NCBI GenBank assembly: GCA_947626275.1
Contig: CANQRL010000005.1
Coordinates: 25,273 to 89,272 of the forward strand
Direction of reading: 5' to 3'
Length of the DNA: 64,000 nucleotides
Origin: an uncultured Bacilli bacterium
GTDB taxonomy: Bacteria > Bacillota_I > Bacilli_A > RF39 > UBA660
The stretch's first letter is position 1. Each line of letters opens with the position of its first letter. Of the stretch, positions 57,254 through 64,000 are shown piece by piece. The notes under the pieces are model-generated. The model made no database searches. It saw only the letters and a list, made by a program, of their open reading frames with translations, and was not told where the DNA came from. The position numbers were made by a program, and so were the translations under genes.

Positions 57254-57742
57254 ATGAGAAAGGTTCCAGCAAAAAATTATGTCTTTTGTATTTTGTTAGT
57301 AGGAATAACAGTAGTTCTTACCTACTACTTATGTAGTACTTTTAATCATCAACAAAGCAAGGTATATACTTCTACGATGTATCAATTTCTAACGGAAATC
57401 AAAGAGGATGATATCGAGGATTACCTAGTAGAAAATGCGACGGTTGTCTTATATATTGGTGACAAAACAGATTCCACGTTAGAGGAGAAAGAAGAAGATT
57501 TAAAAAATTTCTTATCTTCTAAAAATCTTCAACAATACTTTGTCTATCTTGATGTTTCCGAGAATAAGGAAACGGGATTAAAAAACTTTCAGGAAAAGCA
57601 TGAAATTTCCCTAAACTATGATCAGTTGCCAATATTCATTGCGGTTATTGACGGTGAAATTAAGGAAATCTATGCAGATGCTGAGAGTACAAGTGACGTT
57701 GAGAAATTCTTGATTCGAAATGAGGTCATCGACAATGATTAA
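57254..57742 (+). CDS. membrane-anchored thioredoxin-like protein, no CxxC
   Basis: 162 residues. A membrane helix (about 10-28), then a fold with NATVVLYIGDKTDSTLEE, LQQYFVYLDVSENKE and YDQLPIFIAVIDGEIKEIY (cis-Pro-like), as in thioredoxins. The CxxC pair is missing (GDKTD). It overlaps trmL by 8 bases. A binding or transport role is more likely than redox activity. The family assignment rests on fold pattern. Confidence 0.55.
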   Translation: MRKVPAKNYVFCILLVGITVVLTYYLCSTFNHQQSKVYTSTMYQFLTEIKEDDIEDYLVENATVVLYIGDKTDSTLEEKEEDLKNFLSSKNLQQYFVYLDVSENKETGLKNFQEKHEISLNYDQLPIFIAVIDGEIKEIYADAESTSDVEKFLIRNEVIDND

Positions 57743-58241
57743 TATTGTGTTATACGAACCAGAAATTCCTCAAAATACGGGGAATATTATGCGTACCTGT
57801 GCCGGTACTTATGCCAAGCTTCATTTGATTAAACCGCTTGGCTTTTCTTTGGATGAAAAACAGATTAAACGAAGTGGTGTGAATTATATCGAACACTGTG
57901 ATTATACTGTTTATGAAAATTGGGAGGACTTTAAAAGTAAAAATACGGGTGATTATTATTTTTTAACCCGTTATGGGAAACGTCCTCACACAGATTGTGA
58001 CTTTCGGGATACTACCCGTAATATCTACTTGATTTTTGGGAAAGAGAGCACAGGAGTTCCTAAAGAAATCTTGAAAAATTATTTAGACAAGTGTTTTCGT
58101 ATCCCAACGAATGCGAATATTCGAGCTTTAAATCTTTCTAATTGTGTAGCGCTCGTTCTCTACGAAGTATTACGGCAACAAGATTACCCAAATCTGCTTC
58201 GAACAGAGCCATTTAAGGGAGAAAACTATCTATCTGAATAA
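57735..58241 (+). CDS. trmL: tRNA (cytidine/uridine-34-2'-O)-methyltransferase TrmL
   Basis: 168 residues from the ATG at 57735 behind GAGGTC. SPOUT-fold motifs: EPEIPQNTGNIMRTCAGT, FLTRYGKRPHTDCDF, IYLIFGKESTGVPKEIL and FRIPTNANIRALNLSNCVALVLYEVLRQ (knot). It methylates the wobble base of tRNA-Leu isoacceptors. It begins within the preceding gene. Confidence 0.95.
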   Translation: MINIVLYEPEIPQNTGNIMRTCAGTYAKLHLIKPLGFSLDEKQIKRSGVNYIEHCDYTVYENWEDFKSKNTGDYYFLTRYGKRPHTDCDFRDTTRNIYLIFGKESTGVPKEILKNYLDKCFRIPTNANIRALNLSNCVALVLYEVLRQQDYPNLLRTEPFKGENYLSE

Positions 58242-58300
58242 AAAGATTGTAAAAAAATGAGATTAATGATAAACTATTGTATAGAATAAGGAGTGAGTGT

Positions 58301-59200
58301 ATGGCAGATTTTATTAGCGGAAATGAAGTGTGGCTTATTGTATATGCCATCTTGATTGTCATGGCTATTATTGGCTATATTGCCGATAAAGATAGAAAAA
58401 AGGATAAAAAAGCTTCTAAGAAAAAGGAAGAAAAAGAAAAAACAGTTGAAGTAGTGGAAGAGAAAAAGGCAAAAGAGGTTGTCGAAGAGAAAAAAGCAGA
58501 ACCAGAAGCTGTTGTGGATAAAAAAGCTTCTGTGGTTGATGCTCAAGAAGAAACGGTTTCAGCAGTAGAGGAACCAAAAGAAAAAATAGAAGAGCCTGCT
58601 ACTAAGGAGGAGATTCCTTCCCAACCAGTAGATGTTTTACCAGAGACTCTTGAAGTTTCTAGCATCCAAGAAGAGGTAGTACCTTCTCTTTCTGTAGAGA
58701 AAGAATTGTCAACGCCAATGACAGTGGAGGAGATCACTAGCCAACCAACAGTAGAGAGTACTCCAGAAACGGATTTACATGAATCTGTTGAAGAAATAAA
58801 GGATACAACATTTTCTATTCCAACCATTGAAGAAAGTTTAAATTCAACCAATTCTTTTTATGACACGAGCATGTTTACACAAATGCCATCTTCTAGTGAG
58901 TCAGTTTCTTCCTACGAGAAAGAGCTTAGCACTCCAACGACGGATGATATTGATTTATCTAGTTTAGTACCAAAAGAAGAGGAAGTTGCCGTTCCATCAA
59001 CGATTACGGAAACAGGCGAAGATTTAACCGTTCCATTAGGGGGAACTACCATCGATAGTTCTTTTTCAAGCATGCCAGCTTCTAATAAAGAATACCAAGA
59101 TATGGATGAAAGTTTAGGAATGAGCGACTTATCAGCTTTTCAAATAGGTGATAAAATTGATCAGTCTATTACTTCTGATAATAGTGAAAGGAACTTTTAA
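58301..59200 (+). CDS. single-pass membrane protein with long acidic Glu/Ser/Thr region
   Basis: 299 residues from the ATG at 58301 (GGAGTGAGTGT). A membrane helix (about 10-27), a Lys/Glu-rich coiled coil (about 30-70), then a long disordered part with repeats of STPMTVEEITSQP / STPTTDDI type. Low complexity prevents a family call. Such proteins (FtsN-, divisome- or cell-envelope-associated linkers) may tether partners. Start chosen from the ribosome site. Confidence 0.6.
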   Translation: MADFISGNEVWLIVYAILIVMAIIGYIADKDRKKDKKASKKKEEKEKTVEVVEEKKAKEVVEEKKAEPEAVVDKKASVVDAQEETVSAVEEPKEKIEEPATKEEIPSQPVDVLPETLEVSSIQEEVVPSLSVEKELSTPMTVEEITSQPTVESTPETDLHESVEEIKDTTFSIPTIEESLNSTNSFYDTSMFTQMPSSSESVSSYEKELSTPTTDDIDLSSLVPKEEEVAVPSTITETGEDLTVPLGGTTIDSSFSSMPASNKEYQDMDESLGMSDLSAFQIGDKIDQSITSDNSERNF

Positions 59201-59266
59201 TAGTTTCTTTTTTCTTGCAAAAAATGGTTCTTTATAATATAATAAATTTAGGATAGGAGAGGACTT

Positions 59267-59635
59267 ATGGAAAAGGGATTTACATTAGTAGAATTGATTG
59301 CAACAATTGTTGTTATTGGCTTAATTGCCGCTTTTGCGCTTCCTCAAGTGCTAAATCAATTTAACAATCATCAAGATGAATTATCTAAACAGCAAGAAGA
59401 ACTAATCCTGGAAAGTGCTCGTTCCTATGTTCTAGAAAATACTTCTAAATTTCCAAATACTGGGGAAGGAACAACTTACTGTATTTCTCTTTCAGAAATG
59501 GTTACAGCGGAAGCACTAGAAGAAAGCATTGCCAAAAGCCTTTTTGGAGAATCTTATGCAACGGCTAAACACTTCATCGCTAGTTACCAGGGAAGCTCTA
59601 TTCATGTATCCTTAGCAGATGGTGCATGTCATTAA
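59267..59635 (+). CDS. type IV pilin-like pseudopilin
   Basis: 122 residues with a prepilin cleavage/methylation site: M-E-K-G^F-T-L-V-E-L-I, where Phe follows the cut after Gly4 and Glu9 is in position +5, then a hydrophobic helix (about 5-28) and a globular part with two Cys. It resembles ComGC/pseudopilins. No other pilus genes are nearby. TAATATAATA upstream and AGGAGAGGAC before the ATG. Confidence 0.82.
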   Translation: MEKGFTLVELIATIVVIGLIAAFALPQVLNQFNNHQDELSKQQEELILESARSYVLENTSKFPNTGEGTTYCISLSEMVTAEALEESIAKSLFGESYATAKHFIASYQGSSIHVSLADGACH

Positions 59636-59645
59636 ATTATCCAAT

Positions 59646-59683
59646 AAAAAAATCTATACAGATAAAGACGTATAGATTTTTTG
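59646..59683. terminator. bidirectional terminator
   Basis: AAAAAATCTATAC and GTATAGATTTTTT, loop of ten. Between the pilin gene and the converging RNHCP gene. Confidence 0.85.
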
Positions 59684-59721
59684 TATGTAAATATTGAAAA
59701 AATAGTAATTTTTTTGAAAAT

Positions 59722-60027
59722 TTATTCTTTCTGACAAGAAAGGGCAATGATAGCTTCCATATTGTCATCATTGGCGATGATATTTTTATGGGTTTCTTGA
59801 CACTTTTCACAGGTGTAGACAATTTTGTAGGTATCTTTAAACTTTTCTAAGTCAACGGGACGTAATAGACCTTGACAAGGATTGGCGCGATCTCCAGGAT
59901 TGATATCGACATGCTTCGAGTAAAGACAATAAGGACAGTGATCACGAGCCGTATAGTTTAGCTTCTGTACTTCGCGCCCACAGTTTTCACAGCGAAAGTT
60001 CTCATCTACCATATGAAATTTTTTCAT
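59722..60027 (-). CDS. RNHCP-domain zinc protein
   Basis: 101 residues. Eight-Cys zinc domain: FRCENCGREV, ARDHCPYCLYSKHVD (the R-N-H-C-P-x-C signature, here R-D-H-C-P-Y-C), NPCQGLLRP and CEKCQETH. Function unknown, probably RNA or ribosome related. Divergent from the FAD oxidoreductase gene. Confidence 0.8.
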   Translation of the reverse strand: MKKFHMVDENFRCENCGREVQKLNYTARDHCPYCLYSKHVDINPGDRANPCQGLLRPVDLEKFKDTYKIVYTCEKCQETHKNIIANDDNMEAIIALSCQKE

Positions 60028-60092
60028 AGTCTCACCAGAAAAATTATATCATGTATTGGCAAATTATGATACAATAAATTTGGTGAAACGGA

Positions 60093-61496
60093 ATGGAAAA
60101 AAAGTTTGATGTGGTAATTATCGGTGCAGGTCCTGCTGGCTTATTTGCGGCTTATGAGTTGATTACCAAAAAAGAAAATTTAAAAGTAGCTATTCTAGAG
60201 AAGGGAAGAAAAGTATCCAAACGAGTATGCCCAATGAATAAAAAAGGTGTTGCTTGTCAAAACTGTAACCCTTGTGCCATTCTATCTGGCTATGGTGGAG
60301 CGGGTACGTTTTCCGATGGAAAGTTAAACTTCATTCCTACTTTAGGAAAAAGTGATTTAACGAAGTACATGAGTGAAAGTGAAGCTTACCAATTAATCGA
60401 TGAGACAGAGGAGATTTTCAATCAATTTAAAATGGATGCGGAGGTTTACCCTAGCAATTTAGAAGAAGCTTCTGAGATTCGTAAAAAAGTGGCAATAGCG
60501 GGCGCTAAATTACTTCTCATTAAGCAAAAACATTTGGGAAGTGACCACTTGCCAGAATATATTGCAGGAATGTGCCAATATTTGGAAAAAGCGGGAGTTA
60601 CTCTCATCGATGAAGCAAACGTTTTGGATATTCAGACCAAAACGCCTACTTCTCACAAGGTGACCTATGAGAATCCTAAAGAGAAGGTAACGCTAGAAGC
60701 TACGAATGTCATTGTAGCACCTGGAAGAACGGGCGCTAAATGGATTCAAGAACTTGCCGATAAGTATAAAATACCGTATTTATCACAAAGTATAGAAATA
60801 GGAGTTCGTGTAGAAGTTCGTAAAGATATTATGGAAGAGATTACCAATGTTATTTATGATCCTACTATCTTTATTAAAACGAAAACCTATGGCGATGAAA
60901 TTAGAACTTTCTGTACCAATCCTTGTGGATTTGTAGCCAAGGAAAACTATTATGGATATATTTGTGTCAATGGGCATGCCTTAAAAGATACGAAGAGCAA
61001 TAATACGAATTTTGCCTTTATTTCTAAAGTACATTTAACGCAACCAGTAACCAATACGAGACTTTATGGAGAATCGATTGCTCGGATTGCCAATGTATTA
61101 GGGGATGGAAAACCAATCATTCAGTCCCTCAAAGATCTACGAAGTGGAAGAAGAAGTGAATGGCATCGTATCAATAAAGGATTTATCGAACCAACTTTAA
61201 AAGATTGTGTAGCGGGAGATTTGGCTTTAGTATTGCCACACCGTATCATTACGAATATTTTAGAGGGATTAGAAACACTAGACCGTATTATTCCGGGGGT
61301 TGCAAATGATGATACGTTGCTTTATGGTCCAGAAATTAAATTCTTTAGTAATGAAATAGAAACAGATAATCATTTTAAACTTCAAAATGATCAAATTTAT
61401 TTTATAGGTGATGGAGCTGGAAAAGCTGGAAATATTGTTGTTGCGGCTGCAACCGGATTAGTAGCTGCTAGGGATATACTTGATTCTCAAAAATAG
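60093..61496 (+). CDS. NAD(P)/FAD-dependent oxidoreductase (COG2509 type)
   Basis: 467 residues. N-terminal FAD site VVIIGAGPAGLFAAYELI, Cys-rich SKRVCPMNKKGVACQNCNPCAILSGYGGAGTFSDGKL, and end block YFIGDGAGKAGNIVVAAATGLVAA. The Cys-rich insert suggests metal or FeS binding. The family is uncharacterised, with no defined reaction; dehydrogenase-like. Single gene with a GGTGAAAC site near the ATG. Confidence 0.85.
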   Translation: MEKKFDVVIIGAGPAGLFAAYELITKKENLKVAILEKGRKVSKRVCPMNKKGVACQNCNPCAILSGYGGAGTFSDGKLNFIPTLGKSDLTKYMSESEAYQLIDETEEIFNQFKMDAEVYPSNLEEASEIRKKVAIAGAKLLLIKQKHLGSDHLPEYIAGMCQYLEKAGVTLIDEANVLDIQTKTPTSHKVTYENPKEKVTLEATNVIVAPGRTGAKWIQELADKYKIPYLSQSIEIGVRVEVRKDIMEEITNVIYDPTIFIKTKTYGDEIRTFCTNPCGFVAKENYYGYICVNGHALKDTKSNNTNFAFISKVHLTQPVTNTRLYGESIARIANVLGDGKPIIQSLKDLRSGRRSEWHRINKGFIEPTLKDCVAGDLALVLPHRIITNILEGLETLDRIIPGVANDDTLLYGPEIKFFSNEIETDNHFKLQNDQIYFIGDGAGKAGNIVVAAATGLVAARDILDSQK

Positions 61497-61539
61497 ACAA
61501 TTTTATAGGAGTATGCTATGATGAATAGGGGATGATAAC

Positions 61540-62778
61540 ATGAATGAACAACCAAAAATAGAGATTAGGCAAATTCCAAATAGAAGTAGAGACTTCAAGA
61601 GTAAAGAAGTCATCATTTTAGTCGTAATCACCTGCCTTTTTAGTTTCTTTGCAGGGAATGCTTTCGCAAGGATGGAAGGACATGCAGAGGTGCCAACCCA
61701 ACCTTTGCAATTGAGCGACGAGTTAATGGCTTTTATAGAAAACTATCAATATATTGTAGATAATTATTATGAAGATGTCGATGAAGAGGCCTTATTGGAT
61801 GCCGCTTTAAAAGGTGTTATGAGTGAAATGGAAGATCCTTATACGATGTATATGGACGAAGAGGAGTATGGAAATGTCAATCTAACACTACAAGGAAGTT
61901 ATAACGGATTAGGAGTCTCTATATATAAGGATACCCAAAAAAAGTATATGGTCGTATCTACTGTCTTTAAGGATTCAGCAGCTGATAAAGCAGGTCTTCA
62001 AGTAGGGGATATTATTCTCTCTGTCAATGGAAAGTCGACGTCAGAGATGGAAACTTCCGATTTTAGCAAAGCTGTTTTAGGGGGAACAACCGATTCTTTT
62101 GAACTAGAAATCTCTCGTAATGATGAGACAAAAAAAATTACGGTGAAAAAGGCTAGCGTTGTCATTCCTTCTGTCGAATCGAAAACATTCGAGAAGAATA
62201 ATAAAAAAATTGGCTATATCTATATATCTATCTTTGCCAATAATACGTATAAACAATTTCGTGAAAATTTAAAAAAATTGGAAAAGGAAAAGATTGATGC
62301 CCTTATTATTGATGTTAGGGATAATACTGGGGGGCATTTAACTGCTGTATCTAATATTATTAGTCTTTTTGTAGACTCCTCTCATGTTGCCTACCAGTTA
62401 GAACAAGATGGAACGAAGAGAAAAATCCATTCCGACGGAGAAGAAACTAAGAAGTATCCTATTGTTTTCCTTGCTAATCAATATAGTGCGTCTGCTTCCG
62501 AGGTTCTCATTGGAAGTTTGAAGGATAATTTAAACGCTATTATTATTGGGGAAAAGACCTATGGAAAAGGCACTGTCCAGGGACTTGTTACCTTATCCAG
62601 TGGGGATAAATATAAAGTAACCACGAAAAAATGGCTTACTCCAAAAGGAACTTGGGTAAACGATACAAAAGGATTCGTACCAGATATAGAGGTGTCTTTA
62701 CAAGAAGAATATTATGCGAATCCATCGGATGAAACGGATAATCAATTACAAAAAGCATTAGAAGAACTCACTAAATAG
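61540..62778 (+). CDS. C-terminal processing peptidase (S41, CtpA/CtpB type)
   Basis: 412 residues. Membrane anchor (about 25-43), PDZ domain (GSYNGLGVSIYKDT...DKAGLQVGDIILSVNGKS, about 125-190) and S41 catalytic domain with DVRDNTGG, YSASASEVLIGSLKD (nucleophile Ser near 325) and EKTYGKGTVQ (general-base Lys). In sporulating relatives CtpB activates sigma-K processing by cutting SpoIVFA, so a sporulation role is possible but not shown. AGGGGATGATAAC before the ATG. Confidence 0.93.
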   Translation: MNEQPKIEIRQIPNRSRDFKSKEVIILVVITCLFSFFAGNAFARMEGHAEVPTQPLQLSDELMAFIENYQYIVDNYYEDVDEEALLDAALKGVMSEMEDPYTMYMDEEEYGNVNLTLQGSYNGLGVSIYKDTQKKYMVVSTVFKDSAADKAGLQVGDIILSVNGKSTSEMETSDFSKAVLGGTTDSFELEISRNDETKKITVKKASVVIPSVESKTFEKNNKKIGYIYISIFANNTYKQFRENLKKLEKEKIDALIIDVRDNTGGHLTAVSNIISLFVDSSHVAYQLEQDGTKRKIHSDGEETKKYPIVFLANQYSASASEVLIGSLKDNLNAIIIGEKTYGKGTVQGLVTLSSGDKYKVTTKKWLTPKGTWVNDTKGFVPDIEVSLQEEYYANPSDETDNQLQKALEELTK

Positions 62779-62824
62779 TTTGTTTCACACCAAATTCTGT
62801 GATATAATGGTCTTAGGTGGTTGC

Positions 62825-63382
62825 ATGAAACAAATGTGTGTAGGAGACCGCTATCAAATACAATGCTATAAGCACAACGGAAAGATTCATCGCGCTTGGG
62901 ATGAAGCGATAGTCTTAGATATCAAGAAGAACTATATTGTATTTGGAAATAATAAAACAAGGGTGACGGAGTCAGAAGGAACGACTTGGCGTACGAAAGA
63001 ACCAGCCATTATCTACTTCTTTAAGGATCGATGGTTTAATATTATTTCGCAGATGAAGAAAGATGGCATCTATTACTATTGTAATATAGCGACTCCTTAT
63101 ATTATTGAGGAAGGAACGGTTAAGTACATTGATTATGATTTAGATTTACGAATTTTTCCAAAAGGGGAATATAAAATTTTGGATAAGCTAGAATATCAAT
63201 ATCATAAAAAGAAAATGGAATACTCAGATGATTTAGATTTGGTCATCAATCATGCTATGAAAGAGTTGATAGAACTTTATCATAGTCATGCCTCTATGTT
63301 TGATCAAAAACAAAATGAGGATTATTTGAAACTCTATTTGGAGTTAAAGAAGGAATCTGAGAACGAAAACTTTACCTCTTAA
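62825..63382 (+). CDS. DUF402 protein, nucleoside di/triphosphate phosphatase type
   Basis: 185 residues from the ATG at 62825 behind AGGTGGTTGC; an upstream in-frame ATG overlaps the TATAAT. DUF402 fold: GKIHRAWDEAIVLD, W-R-T-K-E-P-A-I-I-Y-F (metal-binding), YYCNIATPYIIEEGTVKYIDYDLDLRIFPKG with the D-x-D-L-D block. Bacillus and Staphylococcus homologues (YgaC, Ntdp) hydrolyse nucleoside triphosphates and diphosphates. Single gene before the rRNA operon. Confidence 0.88.
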   Translation: MKQMCVGDRYQIQCYKHNGKIHRAWDEAIVLDIKKNYIVFGNNKTRVTESEGTTWRTKEPAIIYFFKDRWFNIISQMKKDGIYYYCNIATPYIIEEGTVKYIDYDLDLRIFPKGEYKILDKLEYQYHKKKMEYSDDLDLVINHAMKELIELYHSHASMFDQKQNEDYLKLYLELKKESENENFTS

Positions 63383-63413
63383 AAAGCATGAAAAAGAAAA
63401 TGCTTTTTTTTTT
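63382..63413 (+). terminator. terminator before the rRNA operon
   Basis: AAGCAT (63384-63389) and ATGCTT (63400-63405) with flanking A/T, then T-run to 63413. Confidence 0.75.
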
Positions 63414-63423
63414 GATTTTTTGC

Positions 63424-63452
63424 TTGACAAAGAAATTGTTTATTGATATATT
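63424..63452 (+). promoter_or_regulatory. rRNA promoter P1
   Basis: TTGACA at 63424-63429, 17-base spacer, TATATT at 63447-63452. Confidence 0.8.
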
Positions 63453-63528
63453 AAATGCGTTTTGTTGAAAGGCGAATATCAAAATTTTATTTTTGTAGAA
63501 AAAAAGTGAAAAAAAATAAAAAAACGGA

Positions 63529-63557
63529 TTGACTTCTAAAATGAAATTTGCTATATT
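63529..63557 (+). promoter_or_regulatory. rRNA promoter P2
   Basis: TTGACT at 63529-63534, 17-base spacer, TATATT at 63552-63557. Confidence 0.75.
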
Positions 63558-63688
63558 ATAGGAGCTTTCAACGAAAAGCCGAGAATTTTTAAAATAAATT
63601 TTCGAAAAAGTTACCTTTCAATTCCAAATAGGGTAACAAAAAAGAATATGTCAAATGAAAAGATTTTGAAAAAAAGTTAAAAAAGTGC

Positions 63689-63717
63689 TTGACAATCAAT
63701 CTTGAGTTTGATATATT
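63689..63717 (+). promoter_or_regulatory. rRNA promoter P3
   Basis: TTGACA at 63689-63694, 17-base spacer, TATATT at 63712-63717. Confidence 0.8.
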
Positions 63718-63792
63718 ATTGAATGTTGAGCAAAGAGCTCAATTTAAATTTGTAAATTGTGTCAAATCCTTTAAAAAAACAATAAAGAGTGC

Positions 63793-63821
63793 TTGACATT
63801 CCTATTGAGGTTTGATACAAT
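63793..63821 (+). promoter_or_regulatory. rRNA promoter P4
   Basis: TTGACA at 63793-63798, 17-base spacer, TACAAT at 63816-63821. The leader that follows contains GATCTTTGAAAACTGA (63854 on), common before 16S genes in Firmicutes. Confidence 0.8.
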
Positions 63822-63926
63822 GAGTTTACCTTTCCCAGAAATGGGAAAGAGAATGATCTTTGAAAACTGAGCAAAATGTCAATTCACTATTAGCTAGGGT
63901 GAAACAATTAATTTCAAAAAATAATT

Positions 63927-64000
<74 letters not shown>

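Noticed and set aside
58543..58851. 102-residue minus-strand Ser-rich frame
   Set aside because: Antisense of the low-complexity Glu/Thr region of the membrane protein at 58301.

Overview
The window is a dense, AT-rich chromosomal segment of a low-GC Gram-positive bacterium. The 16S rRNA gene that begins at the right edge has the conserved 5' end seen in Bacilli and Mollicutes-related lineages. TGA is used as a normal stop codon. Shine-Dalgarno sites are AGGAGG or the GGTGAT type, and promoters are often an extended -10 (TGNTATAAT) a few tens of bases before the start. NfnAB and rubrerythrin suggest an anaerobe. A CotY/CotZ-like coat protein, a multi-LysM protein, a SleB-like hydrolase, a GerS/LolA-like lipoprotein and promoter-like sequences resembling sigma-E and sigma-K sites suggest that it makes spores. 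I could not name the genus.

Layout. 1-4.6 kb: a leftward Bat-type operon (MoxR ATPase, DUF58, a small membrane protein, two VWA proteins, a TPR protein). 4.6-11.7 kb: phosphodiesterase, two tandem HipA-like proteins, a Nudix hydrolase, alanine racemase, an HD-domain dGTPase-like protein and a CmpB-like membrane protein. 11.8-13.5 kb: two inorganic pyrophosphatase paralogues, the first without most catalytic residues. 13.5-17.1 kb: LD-carboxypeptidase, then a two-component system and a monothiol thioredoxin-fold protein, with three copies of one promoter box. One copy drives no gene but lies before a likely small RNA. 17.2-34 kb: PP2C phosphatase, membrane proteins, an IS30-family element, rubrerythrin, an ADP-ribosyltransferase-like protein, Hsp20 with a CIRCE operator, thioredoxin, MetK with a SAM-I riboswitch, a repeat-rich zinc-ribbon membrane protein, a PstS-like protein, a double-HTH regulator, tRNA-Ala, an HEXXH protein and a SleB-like hydrolase.

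34.1-41.4 kb, starting at tRNA-Trp, looks accessory: a DUF262/HNH protein with a 53-residue upstream partner, a decayed gene, DUF1810, a stand-alone degenerate PolC palm/fingers protein, a hexapeptide acyltransferase, DUF1848 and an HD protein. 41.5-63.4 kb returns to housekeeping: NfnAB, a large repeat protein with a small upstream gene, an atypical peptide deformylase, aminopeptidase T, the CdaA-CdaR diadenylate cyclase pair, a sporulation-type lipoprotein, DUF368, LicD, coat and LysM proteins, a Clp-like AAA+ protein, TrmL, a lone pseudopilin, an FAD oxidoreductase, a C-terminal processing protease and DUF402. The right edge has four tandem rRNA promoters and the first bases of 16S rRNA.

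The strongest candidate for an undescribed system is the 14.5-17.1 kb two-component regulon. Its three promoters share the same direct-repeat box at exactly 48 bases before each -10, and one controls a predicted RNA of about 125 nt that shows an anti-Shine-Dalgarno loop. All assignments are from reading the sequence. No search or folding program was run.
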